This document shows, piece after piece, positions 10,262 to 18,555 of a stretch of 57,928 bases of DNA; the stretch's first letter is position 1, and the number at the start of each line of letters is the position of its first letter. Both the position numbers and the translations under genes were made by a program. Source of the stretch: Hydrotalea flava (GTDB lineage Bacteria > Bacteroidota > Bacteroidia > Chitinophagales > Chitinophagaceae); assembly GCF_001623405.1 (NCBI RefSeq), contig NZ_LUHG01000019.1, forward strand, positions 1 to 57,928, read 5' to 3'. The notes beneath the pieces were generated by a model. The model made no database searches, was not told where the DNA came from, and saw only the letters and a list, made by a program, of their open reading frames with translations.

Positions 10262-11908
10262 TTAATAACCGGGGTTTTGTGTTAAGTTTGGATTAGAAGC
10301 CAACGCTTGTGAAGGAATAGGATACACTAAGTTTTTAGGATCATCATTGGGTTTATACTGCCAGGGTTTCAGGAATACACCAAACCGAATTAAATCGGTT
10401 CTTCTGTAACTTTCCCAATACAATTCACGGCCTCTTTCAGCCAGTAAAGTAGTAGGATCATCTACATTTGAAGGATTTACCAAAGTCATTGAAGCTAAAG
10501 CCGGTGCGTTTCTGGCAGCACGTAATTGATTTACCAACAATAATGCCTGTGCATTATTGCCTTTACGCATTTGTGCTTCAGCCACCATTAATACTACATC
10601 AGGATAACGCATTAATACCAACCAGTTACCCGAGTTATTTGAGTAAAATTTACCGCTTGCATCTGTAAAATCAGGCACATATTTTACTACACGAATACCG
10701 GTTCTTTCCAGAGTACTATCTGTTGTTTCAATCATGTTCGATGCAATAGTCGGAATAAATTTTAACGCATTACCCTTTCTGTCTTTTTCAGGATTACCTG
10801 CTGCATCGTATTGCTGGCCTACCAACATACCTGGACGAATACCTGCATAAGGAGTAATATTTTTGTTATAACGTAATCCTATACGGGCATCTAACACAGA
10901 ATCAGCCATAGAATAAGTGGTAGGAACAGGTCCTAAAGCATTTACTCCAAAAGTATTATAAAAATCGCTCATGGTAGAAAATCCATTCCAACCTGCATTG
11001 GGTGCTTGTGGAGTATAAGAATTATAATGCAGGGTCATCATCCAACGTGCCTGAATACCTGAACTGTTCACAACATTACCCGAGGAATTAGGATAAGCAA
11101 AAATGATTTCAGGTGAGCTACCATTATTAGCTTTAAAATTGTCGAAATAATCAGCAGCATAACCATAAATAGGATTAGACATTACTTGATTACCAAAATA
11201 AATAACGGAGTCCATATCTGAACTAGCAAACGTGGGGGCGGCTCTATTAGCAATAGCACCACGTTGTAAATAGCAATGCATTAATAATGTTTTAGCTGCA
11301 TCCTGAGTGGCTATGGTTTTATTTGTGCCATCAGCAGGAGACAAATCCGGTAATACAGCATATAATTCACTTATGATAAAATTCATACCAGCTGCACCTT
11401 TTAAAACAGTGGGAGGATTCAGTAAATTATCACCAGGATTTCTTACAGGATATTGTCCATATAAATCTAATAAGTAATATAATGTATAAGCTCTTAAAAA
11501 TCTTGCCTCTGCTGCTTGCTTTTTAGTTGTTTTAAAAGTTAATACATTTGTTGCATCAAAGTTTAATTTATTTAAACTATTGAATACATTTAATACTTGT
11601 GCATGATCCGCATTCCATGTATGATTGTGAATTACCCGCCAAACACCATTGTCATCCCAGTCTCCTCCACGTGTTGGAACCAGGGATTCATCAGAAGCAT
11701 TTTCTTCTAAGGAAAATACCTGATCCTGACCATTAAACGGAGTAATTAAATCTACATAGGCACCATTCAGTAATAATTGAGCATTTAAAACATTGGCCGC
11801 CTGTGCTTGCGTTAAATTACTATTTAGCGTTTCATTCAGCTTTGTACAACCCACCATCATTCCTAATAATGGTATTGCAACTGCTAATATTTTTTTATAA
11901 GATAGCAT
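10262..11908 (-). CDS. SusD/RagB-family nutrient-binding lipoprotein
   Basis: This 548-residue lipoprotein has lipobox MVGC (Cys21). It shows the standard SusD signatures: an N-terminal TPR-like helix pair with ARFLRAYTLYYLLDLYG near residue 135, a C-terminal helix RYPDVVLMVAEAQMRKGN, and the RGRELYWESYRRTDLIRFG stretch close to the end. SusD-type proteins sit as a lid over a SusC channel in the outer membrane and capture oligosaccharides or other ligands. It starts 23 nt after the SusC-like gene and shares its operon. No glycoside hydrolase is intact nearby, so the substrate cannot be deduced. A strong terminator follows. Confidence 0.97.
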   Translation of the reverse strand: MLSYKKILAVAIPLLGMMVGCTKLNETLNSNLTQAQAANVLNAQLLLNGAYVDLITPFNGQDQVFSLEENASDESLVPTRGGDWDDNGVWRVIHNHTWNADHAQVLNVFNSLNKLNFDATNVLTFKTTKKQAAEARFLRAYTLYYLLDLYGQYPVRNPGDNLLNPPTVLKGAAGMNFIISELYAVLPDLSPADGTNKTIATQDAAKTLLMHCYLQRGAIANRAAPTFASSDMDSVIYFGNQVMSNPIYGYAADYFDNFKANNGSSPEIIFAYPNSSGNVVNSSGIQARWMMTLHYNSYTPQAPNAGWNGFSTMSDFYNTFGVNALGPVPTTYSMADSVLDARIGLRYNKNITPYAGIRPGMLVGQQYDAAGNPEKDRKGNALKFIPTIASNMIETTDSTLERTGIRVVKYVPDFTDASGKFYSNNSGNWLVLMRYPDVVLMVAEAQMRKGNNAQALLLVNQLRAARNAPALASMTLVNPSNVDDPTTLLAERGRELYWESYRRTDLIRFGVFLKPWQYKPNDDPKNLVYPIPSQALASNPNLTQNPGY

Positions 11909-11931
11909 AGTTATAATTTTTAATAATTAAC

Positions 11932-14900
11932 TTATAAAGAAAAATTTAATCCTAAAGTTATTACCCTTGGTGTAGGATAAGGTATATATTCAATTGATCT
12001 AGATGGATAACCACTAGTACTTTTATCAATATTTACTTCAGGATCAAATCCGGTAAACTTAGTAATTACAAACAAATTGGTTCCGCTAACAAAAGCTGTC
12101 ATATTTTTTATATATTTTCCAACGTTTCCAATTTGGTAATTCAATGTAGCATTTCTTAATTTAAAATAATTACCACTTTCTAAGAACCTAGTAGATGCAG
12201 CAACTCCACTTGATGGTTTTTCAGGAGAATTAAATGCAGCTTTATCAATATTTCTGCCTTGTGATATCCCTGCAATATTAGTAACACTTGTAGCTGTATT
12301 ATTATAAATCAGGTAACCACCTGCCCCACCAGTGTTTATGGTTAAAGAAAATTTCTTGTATCGCAGATCAGTATTGATACCATAAATAGTATGGGGATTA
12401 GGATCTCCGGCTATTACAGGATTAGGGCCAATAATTTGGTTACCGCTAGCATCGAAACCACCAAAAGGTTTTAGATAAAATGCATCAACGGGTTGATTAT
12501 TGGTTATAATCTGTGCTAATGTACCTGATGTACCCTGCCCATTAATTTGCCCGGTTAGGATTTGAAGCGGCAATTTTGTATTAGGGTCTAAGAAATCTGT
12601 AACCTTATTTTTATTGTATGCAATATTAAAATTAACATTCCATCCAAAATCTTTCTTATCCACTAAAACAGCACCTAAACTAAACTCAACCCCTGTATTC
12701 ATGTTATGCCCAGGTAAGTTGATGTAATAAATAGCTGCGGGAGCAGGTTGTATGGCATTGTTTTGAAATAAAATATTGGTGGTATTTTTATTATAATAAT
12801 CAAAAGAACCAAATAAACGACCATTAAACAATGCATAATCAAAACCAAAGTCATATTGAGTTGTTTGCTCCCATTTCAAATTTGGATTGGGAACATTTAT
12901 TAAACCACCATTATTATAACTTCTTAAATAAAATTGTTCACCTGAAGCCCCTGCAGGAAACTCCTGGTTTCCTGTAATACCCCATGAAGCTCTAAGGGCC
13001 AAATTAGAAATCAACTTGTTGTCTTGCAAAAATTTCTCATTACTCATTACCCAACGTGCGCCAACTGAAGGGAAATATCCGTATTTATTATTGGAACCAA
13101 ATTTGCTGGAACCATCCGCACGCATCGTTCCATTTAAAAAGAAACGATTATCATAGCTAAAACTTGCCCTTATAAAATAAGATTGCAAATCAATTTTTGG
13201 GTCTACATAAACAGAGGGTGGATTCTGTGAAGAACCGTTCTGCAAAAGAGAAGTATATGGAATATTAATTAAATTGGAATGGTCCAGATTTGTATTGAAT
13301 CCACTTGCACTTATAGAGTTATTTGAGTAGTTTGATGTCCAATACTCATATCCTGCCACGGCATTTAATTTTAATTTTTGAGTTATATCAGCATCGTAGC
13401 TTAGTGTGTGTGTAAAAGTTTGTGAAGTTAATAGTGCATTTGAAATAGCACCAAACCCTTGGCCAGACAGTCCTGAATAACCATTTAAAAAACCGTAAAA
13501 ATTATTGAGCCTGTTACCGGTTGAATTATTAATTGCATACAAGAATTTGTATTGCAAATTCTTTACTATCTTGTAGTTAGCTGAAATATTCCCCAATACT
13601 GTATTAATATTTGAAACATCACTATAAGCATCTAATAAACCAATAGGATTTCCCCCACCATTAGCGGTACTATTTCCGGCACCGGTATTATTATAATAAT
13701 AACTAGCAGACGGATTTAAAAAGGCAACAGTTGGATTCCACTGTAAAGCAGCACTAATTAAATTTCCCTGTGAACCTGCAGTATTAGAAATCAAGGGGAT
13801 TGTATTAGTTACATGACCGGCAATTAAATTAAAATCAATAGTTAATCTTTTGTCAAGAAATTTATATTGACCAGAGAAAGTAGCCAAATACCTTTGCAGA
13901 TTAGAATTTTTAAGGAATCCATTTACATTTGATGCCAAAAATGAAGCTCTGAATCTCCCTATATCATTACCACCACTTAGAGCCACATTATAGTTTGAAG
14001 TTAAAGTATTTTGAGTAATTTCTTTTAATGCATCAACATTAGCACCTCCATCCAATGAATTTGGTAAACCATATTTGGTTAAAGCCTGACGAAACTGTCC
14101 TGCACTCAAAACATTGTACTTCTTCATATAACCAGCATTAGTACCAAATGAAACACCAGCTTCAACTTTCATTGGTCCTGCTGATGCTTTTTTGGTAGTA
14201 ATAATAATCACACCATTCGCACCACGGGAACCATAAATGGCAGTTGCAGCGGCATCTTTTAAAACATCAATTTGTGCAATATCGTTTTGATTAATAAAAA
14301 GCAAAGGATTATCATCTGGTGTAGAACCAAATCCGCCTAATCCTAAAGTTACAGAAGGTCTGGCAGATCTTCCATCTAATGGCACCCCATCTACTACATA
14401 TAAAGGATTTCCCCCGGCTCTAATTGAGTTATTTCCTCTTATTTTAATTGTTGTTGCTGTACCAGGTTGACCACCATTTTGAGTAACTTCTAAGCCGGCC
14501 ACTTTATTTTGCAATAATTGATCTGGAGAATTTATAATCCCCTGGTTAAAATCTTTTGCTTTAACAGATGATAGTGCACCGGTTAAATCATTTTTACGGG
14601 CAGTACCATAACCAATTACCACCACATCGCCTAACTGATCGGCCGATGGTGCTAATGATACATTAATGGTTGTGCCGGTAATGGCAATTTCCTGCGTATT
14701 AAAGTTGAGTGAACTAATCACCAATTTTTTTGAATCGGCAGGGGCATTTAATTTAAAGGTACCATCCGGTCCGGTTTGGGTTCCGTACTGGGTGCCTTTT
14801 ACCACAACAGTAGCACCGGCAACAGGTGAACCATCTTTCGAATCGGTTACCTTACCGGTAATTACTTTGGTTTGGGCAAAAGCTGCGGTGGAGAACAAAG

Positions 14901-14946
14901 CCAAGAATAGGTATAACATACCTTTGGCAAGCGTTTTTAAGTTCAT
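11932..14946 (-). CDS. SusC/RagA-family TonB-dependent outer-membrane transporter
   Basis: The protein has 1,004 residues and a signal peptide ending STAAFA-Q near residue 25. A carboxypeptidase-like regulatory domain covers about residues 28-105 (ITGKVTDSKDGSPVAGATV). The plug domain carries the SusC signatures LGDVVVIGYGTARKNDLTG, NPLYVVDGVPLDGR (near residue 180) and IAQIDVLKDAAATAIYGSRG, followed by a large beta-barrel. No N-terminal STN domain is present, so signalling through an anti-sigma partner is unlikely. The divergent LacI-type gene 228 nt away fits that instead. SusC proteins import bulky substrates across the outer membrane using TonB energy. It forms an operon with the SusD-like gene downstream. 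Confidence 0.97.
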   Translation of the reverse strand: MNLKTLAKGMLYLFLALFSTAAFAQTKVITGKVTDSKDGSPVAGATVVVKGTQYGTQTGPDGTFKLNAPADSKKLVISSLNFNTQEIAITGTTINVSLAPSADQLGDVVVIGYGTARKNDLTGALSSVKAKDFNQGIINSPDQLLQNKVAGLEVTQNGGQPGTATTIKIRGNNSIRAGGNPLYVVDGVPLDGRSARPSVTLGLGGFGSTPDDNPLLFINQNDIAQIDVLKDAAATAIYGSRGANGVIIITTKKASAGPMKVEAGVSFGTNAGYMKKYNVLSAGQFRQALTKYGLPNSLDGGANVDALKEITQNTLTSNYNVALSGGNDIGRFRASFLASNVNGFLKNSNLQRYLATFSGQYKFLDKRLTIDFNLIAGHVTNTIPLISNTAGSQGNLISAALQWNPTVAFLNPSASYYYNNTGAGNSTANGGGNPIGLLDAYSDVSNINTVLGNISANYKIVKNLQYKFLYAINNSTGNRLNNFYGFLNGYSGLSGQGFGAISNALLTSQTFTHTLSYDADITQKLKLNAVAGYEYWTSNYSNNSISASGFNTNLDHSNLINIPYTSLLQNGSSQNPPSVYVDPKIDLQSYFIRASFSYDNRFFLNGTMRADGSSKFGSNNKYGYFPSVGARWVMSNEKFLQDNKLISNLALRASWGITGNQEFPAGASGEQFYLRSYNNGGLINVPNPNLKWEQTTQYDFGFDYALFNGRLFGSFDYYNKNTTNILFQNNAIQPAPAAIYYINLPGHNMNTGVEFSLGAVLVDKKDFGWNVNFNIAYNKNKVTDFLDPNTKLPLQILTGQINGQGTSGTLAQIITNNQPVDAFYLKPFGGFDASGNQIIGPNPVIAGDPNPHTIYGINTDLRYKKFSLTINTGGAGGYLIYNNTATSVTNIAGISQGRNIDKAAFNSPEKPSSGVAASTRFLESGNYFKLRNATLNYQIGNVGKYIKNMTAFVSGTNLFVITKFTGFDPEVNIDKSTSGYPSRSIEYIPYPTPRVITLGLNFSL

Positions 14947-15104
14947 AAAGCTAGCGTTTAGTTAGATTATTGTGTTAAATTTACACCTTTTATGTCTTTA
15001 AGAAAACTTTTTGTTAATTTCCTTGCAGAACAATGTGTAAATGTGACATCTAAATTATCTGAAATGATGCATACGTTAACAATAAATTTATACTTAAACC
15101 GGTT

Positions 15105-15129
15105 GCAAACGTTTGCGAAAATGTTTGCA
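15105..15129. promoter_or_regulatory. LacI-family operator, one perfect and one imperfect palindrome
   Basis: GCAAACGTTTGC (15105-15116) is a perfect 12 bp palindrome with the central CG typical of LacI/PurR-family operators. An overlapping imperfect palindrome, TGCGAAAATGTTTGCA (15114-15129, 12 of 16 positions symmetric), gives a second possible half-site. Both lie in the divergent gap between the SusC-like gene and the LacI-type gene, about 50 nt upstream of the regulator. Autoregulation and control of the transporter operon are inferred. Confidence 0.75.
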
Positions 15130-15174
15130 GGGGAAAACTTCCTGATTTCTTAACCTGTATTTAAGCGGCAAAAA

Positions 15175-16158
15175 ATGACAAATACCACCCTGAAAAAAAT
15201 TTCCGAAGTATTGGGCGTTAGTATTTCTACTGTTTCCAGAGCCTTAAAAAATCATCCGGATATTTCTGAAAAAACCAAAGCCAAAGTGGTTGAACTGGCG
15301 CAAACATTAGATTATGAACCCAATGCCAATGCCATTCACCTCCGTACCAATAACAGTAACTTATTTGGCTTATTAGTACCTACCATCTCTAATTATTTTT
15401 ATGATTCTTTTATTGCTGCTATTGAGGAAGACAGCCGCCAGCAGGGCTATTCACTCATTATTCTGCAATCGGGCGATGATCCTTCCGTTGAAGCCACCAA
15501 TCTTAAAATCTGCCGTCAGAACCGGGTTTCCGGTGTGTTTGCCTGTATTACCCCCTATACAAAAGATATGCAACCCTTTCAAAAAATGTACGATATGGGT
15601 ATTCCGGTGGTTTTTTTCGACAAAGTACCCGATTATGCCAACTGCAACAGGGTTTGTGTAGCTGATACTGCCGCTGCTGCACTGGCTGCCAATGCCCTGA
15701 ACAATACTGCCGCAAAAAAAGTATTGGCTATTTTTGGCAACCCGGCCATGTCAATCACCAAAAAACGACTGAACGCCTTTGTGGGCGCATTGCAACCACA
15801 AACGGAAATAACCGTTGTACATGCAGCAGATAGTCAGGAGGCTAACCGGTTAACTACGCAATACCTCACCGCTTCCAAAAAGCCGGATGCTGTTTTTTGC
15901 ATGAGCGATGAAATTTTAACGGGCACCATGAAGGCGATCCAAACAGCTGCACTCCTTATTCCAAAACAAATTAAAGTAATTGCCATTAGCAATGGGTTTT
16001 TCCCCAGCCTTTATCATCCCACCATCACTTATGTAGAAACCAGTGGTTACCGCTTGGGCAAATTAGCTTTTTCAAAAATGATGACCTGCCTGTCGGGCGA
16101 TGCCAATACAGCTGAATTGAGTTTGCCCTGTGCATTGGTGCAGGGGGGATCGATGTGA
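15175..16158 (+). CDS. LacI-family transcriptional regulator
   Basis: This 327-residue protein has a LacI helix-turn-helix at residues 5-25 (LKKISEVLGVSISTVSRAL) and the following YEPNANAIHLRT linker. A periplasmic-binding-protein-like sensor domain ends in the typical LPCALVQGGS tail, so the protein is complete. It starts 59 nt after the perfect palindrome at 15105-15116, its probable operator. It is transcribed away from the SusC/SusD operon, a usual position for a local repressor of a sugar-uptake locus. The ligand is unknown. A beta-galactosidase tail lies 14 nt past its stop, which hints that the locus once carried a galactosidase. Confidence 0.95.
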   Translation: MTNTTLKKISEVLGVSISTVSRALKNHPDISEKTKAKVVELAQTLDYEPNANAIHLRTNNSNLFGLLVPTISNYFYDSFIAAIEEDSRQQGYSLIILQSGDDPSVEATNLKICRQNRVSGVFACITPYTKDMQPFQKMYDMGIPVVFFDKVPDYANCNRVCVADTAAAALAANALNNTAAKKVLAIFGNPAMSITKKRLNAFVGALQPQTEITVVHAADSQEANRLTTQYLTASKKPDAVFCMSDEILTGTMKAIQTAALLIPKQIKVIAISNGFFPSLYHPTITYVETSGYRLGKLAFSKMMTCLSGDANTAELSLPCALVQGGSM

Positions 16159-16172
16159 TGTAAGTTTGATGA

Positions 16173-16499
16173 CTATTGAATAGGTTTGATTATAAAAGTA
16201 TAAGAATAGTCTTTATATTTCAGTTGATATTTTTCTAATGGCCAGGTACCCCAGGAATTAATGCCGCCTACGCCGGTTTGTTGAAGATCAATACTCAATA
16301 TAGTTAAATCTCTTTCTTTCAACTCACCGGCATGGCTGTTGTGCTTTTCAAGTCCATCATCTAAATCTTTATCCAGAAAATGCCGAGCTGTAATATTCAA
16401 AACAGTATCACCACTAATCCATAAACCGGATCCATTTTTATCGGTTAACTGCATCCATCTTACATCGGTTTTATTACCCGTTTCCTGGGGTAACACAAA
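16173..16499 (-). pseudogene. C-terminal remnant of GH2 beta-galactosidase
   Basis: The 107 codons from a GTG at 16496 read as the end of the LacZ small-chain (Bgal_small) domain: LPQETGNKTDVRW, the ARHFLDKDLDDGLEKHN stretch, the hallmark QTGVGGINSWGTWP, and a YSYTFIIKPIQ terminus. A full GH2 enzyme has about 1,000 residues or more. Upstream the frame continues only to a TAG at 16575-16577 and those residues do not look like LacZ, so the break is near 16500. This is the tail of a deleted or recombined gene. It converges with the LacI-type regulator. Confidence 0.85.
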
Positions 16500-16640
16500 C
16501 TGTTGATGTTGTGGTTGGCGAAAAAATAAAACACCGAATTGTAAGAGAAAAAAATTGAATTTCTTTTTGTGTTGCTAAAAGCACACTCTTTTGCAAGCTT
16601 TGGTCAATGACTCGTCCTAAAAAAAATTACAGTTTAATTA

Positions 16641-16793
16641 AGCAAACCCCATTGTACAGCCCCCATTATTGGCGCCAGTAAACCCGGGCATCTGGAAGAT
16701 GCGGTGGCTGCTCTTTCTGTACAATTATCGCAGGAAGACATGAACCGATTGGAGGCACTGTATGAACCACATCCTGTTTTGGGTCATCAATAA
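16641..16793 (+). pseudogene. C-terminal remnant of an aldo/keto reductase
   Basis: Reading on the plus strand, about 50 codons end at TAA 16791-16793. They contain TAPIIGASKPGHLEDAVAAL followed by LSQEDMNRLEALYEPHPVLG. This matches the conserved C-terminus of aldo/keto reductases of the YhdN/Tas type, where IIGASKPxHLEDAVAAL contacts NADP. A stop codon (TAA, in frame) lies just before 16641 and no start exists, so it is a fragment. It is too short for ordinary gene calling. A terminator-like hairpin follows at 16821. Confidence 0.8.
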
Positions 16794-16820
16794 ATTGAAT
16801 AATGCTACTACCGATACTTT

Positions 16821-16839
16821 GCTCCGCTGGAGCATTTTT
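16821..16839 (+). terminator. Hairpin terminator after aldo/keto reductase remnant
   Basis: GCTCC (16821-16825) and GGAGC (16829-16833) form a short stem with a 3 nt loop, followed by A and a run of five T. It could still end transcription on the plus strand or, through its reverse complement, act on the opposing 82-residue gene. Confidence 0.45.
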
Positions 16840-16850
16840 GTTATATGCAA

Positions 16851-17099
16851 TTAATTTTTCAATACTTCATCAAAAATTTCCCGCAACATAGAAAAATACA
16901 ATTCCAATTCTTTTTTGGTACAGGGCGGAATTTGAATTTTTTGCAGGGTTGTTTTCGGAAAGTAAAATGTACTGCCAAATTCTTTTACAATATCATCTTC
17001 ATGCACTTCTACCTTGTACACCGTGTTGGGATAAGAAATTAATTCGGTAACTTTTGCAGTATTGCTTTTGCCGTTGAAATGAAATGTAATTGTCGTCAT
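16851..17099 (-). CDS. Small hypothetical protein (82 aa)
   Basis: An ATG at 17099 opens an 82-residue acidic protein with no signal peptide or membrane segment. It begins with a beta-rich stretch (MTTITFHFNGKSNTAKVTEL) and ends in a helix rich in Leu and Glu. I do not recognise the family. Its codon pattern is like that of real genes in this window, and it is flanked by gene remnants on both sides. It may be an intact survivor of the decayed block. Confidence 0.55.
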   Translation of the reverse strand: MTTITFHFNGKSNTAKVTELISYPNTVYKVEVHEDDIVKEFGSTFYFPKTTLQKIQIPPCTKKELELYFSMLREIFDEVLKN

Positions 17100-17342
17100 A
17101 AGATAGATAGGATTTGCTTTAAAGAATTTGGAAACAGGATTCCGATTCTAAAAAGTAAATTAAAAAAGTTCTTTTCAAAATAGCCTCGCAAATGTAATGT
17201 ATCCTCTAGTGGAAAGGCCCTTTTAGGAATATTACTACACAGTTTTCAGGGTTACACTACAATCAATGATCCATAGCGGTTTTATTAAAACTGGTACATC
17301 TAATGAAATACTACATACGCCCATCTCCCGTTTGATGTGTTT

Positions 17343-17819
17343 TTATTGAATCCTAGCTATTGCTTTCTCTAAAGCTATATCATGGCCATTTTGAAGAGCA
17401 GTTATGTTAAATGGAATAAAAATATCAGGAGGAAATCCTTCATTTTCATAGATTTTGCCATTAATATATTTAAAGCGGGTCGAAGATATTTGAACGTGCA
17501 TAAAATTAGCAATGATAAAACTACCATAATTTAATGAGGAATCATTTATTATGGCACCGGTTGCACCAAATGTAGTTTCACCTATAAAAGTACTATTTGG
17601 AATTGACTTTATAAACATCACAAGTGCCTCTGCAGTAGAGGCAGAAAAGTTATCCGCAAGTATGATTATGGGTTTTGAAATATTTTTTGTAAAATTAATT
17701 TACGAATAATCGTAAACCTATTTCAGGACAAGACAGTTTAGTATAAAAATGGTAGGTAACAACAGTAGCACCCAAAATTTCAGGAGCTTCTTAAAACGGG
17801 GTCGGGTAAAATTTTTCAT
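17343..17819 (-). pseudogene. S41 (tail-specific) protease with internal deletion
   Basis: An ATG at 17819 starts 33 codons (MKNFTRPRFKKLLKFWV...) forming a signal or anchor with a possible lipobox ILNC, stopped by TAG at 17718-17720. After a further in-frame stop at 17700-17702, the frame from 17699 to 17343 encodes the C-terminal half of an S41 peptidase. It includes ILADNFSASTAEALVMFIKS, the catalytic Ser region, then FIGETTFGATGA and a GFPPDIFIPF segment before a typical LEKAIARI end. The PDZ domain and the first part of the catalytic domain are gone. The simplest reading is a secreted S41 protease gene that lost its middle. Confidence 0.75.
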
Positions 17820-17968
17820 AGTGTCTTTTTTATGAAATTATTAATTATTTGAATTTAAAATAAACTATTCATATTAAAATAAAATTAAAATATAAATTTG
17901 TTTATTGGTACGTATATAAATTTTGACAAAAGTTAAACATTTAATATAACACAATTCATACATTACAA

Positions 17969-18259
17969 TTATTGCCCCTGCAATCTAACTATTGCTTTTC
18001 TCAATTCTTGTTCAAACACCCCGGTACTTTTTACCGGCAATTCAATGACGGAATAAGGATTAGATAAAGAATCTGACCCATAGCCGCCCAAAATAATTTT
18101 TGCCACTGCATTGGCCAGGTTTATTTGTACGTTGGTATGGGTATCATCTACTGATACATGAATAACCCATTGCCCTGTTATTTTATTGGGTATTAATGAT
18201 GGCGTTATTAAGTCCCAACTCCTGTACTTTGTGCACACTACATAGGCTGCACTGTCCAT
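17969..18259 (-). CDS. Second half of a split lipoprotein, or translationally coupled partner
   Basis: Ninety-six codons begin at the ATG inside a TAATG junction with the preceding frame. There is no signal peptide. The content (YVVCTKYRSWD, then alternating strand residues and a C-terminal amphipathic helix FEQELRKAIVRLQ) looks like the second half of a compact alpha/beta domain rather than a free protein. Together with 18259-18552 it would give a lipoprotein of about 170 mature residues, BamC-like in outline. Either a one-base frame change broke a single gene or the two are coupled through TAATG; I favour the former. Confidence 0.55.
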   Translation of the reverse strand: MDSAAYVVCTKYRSWDLITPSLIPNKITGQWVIHVSVDDTHTNVQINLANAVAKIILGGYGSDSLSNPYSVIELPVKSTGVFEQELRKAIVRLQGQ

Positions 18260-18552
18260 TAACTGCTGTTGCCGTTTTCCCAGGTATAGGAGTTAATGAA
18301 TGAAGTATTTTCGGTGGTAATAATACCATCGGCCGCATCAATGGTTTTAATGGCAATGCCTTTTTGGGTTAAAAACTGTAAAATGGCATTCCATACCTGT
18401 GCTTTGGGTAATGGGTATTGAAAGGTATAACCACTATCGGCATAATGGCCTTTTAAGGGAACCTTTACAAAAGCACAACCTGTTAATGCCCATATACTAC
18501 CCATTAGTACAAGTGCCAGCATCCAATTGCGCATATACACTATCCTTTTCAT
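18259..18552 (-). CDS. Lipoprotein, N-terminal half (frame change after residue 97)
   Basis: The protein has 97 residues with a lipobox LTGC at Cys26 (or Cys20 if the ATG at 18534 is used). After the lipidated Cys there is a stretch YPLPKAQVWNAILQFLTQKG followed by an IKTIDAADGIITTE segment. This pattern recalls the repeated domain of BamC-like and related Bacteroidota lipoproteins. The frame ends exactly at the TAATG that opens the next one. The start is 3 nt past the stop of the gene at 18556-19047, so all three share a transcript. Confidence 0.6.
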   Translation of the reverse strand: MKRIVYMRNWMLALVLMGSIWALTGCAFVKVPLKGHYADSGYTFQYPLPKAQVWNAILQFLTQKGIAIKTIDAADGIITTENTSFINSYTWENGNSS

Positions 18553-18555
18553 AAT

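Noticed and set aside
17100-17342. Further gene remnants between the 82-residue gene and the S41 remnant
   Set aside because: I translated the minus strand and saw only short frames with no family resemblance.
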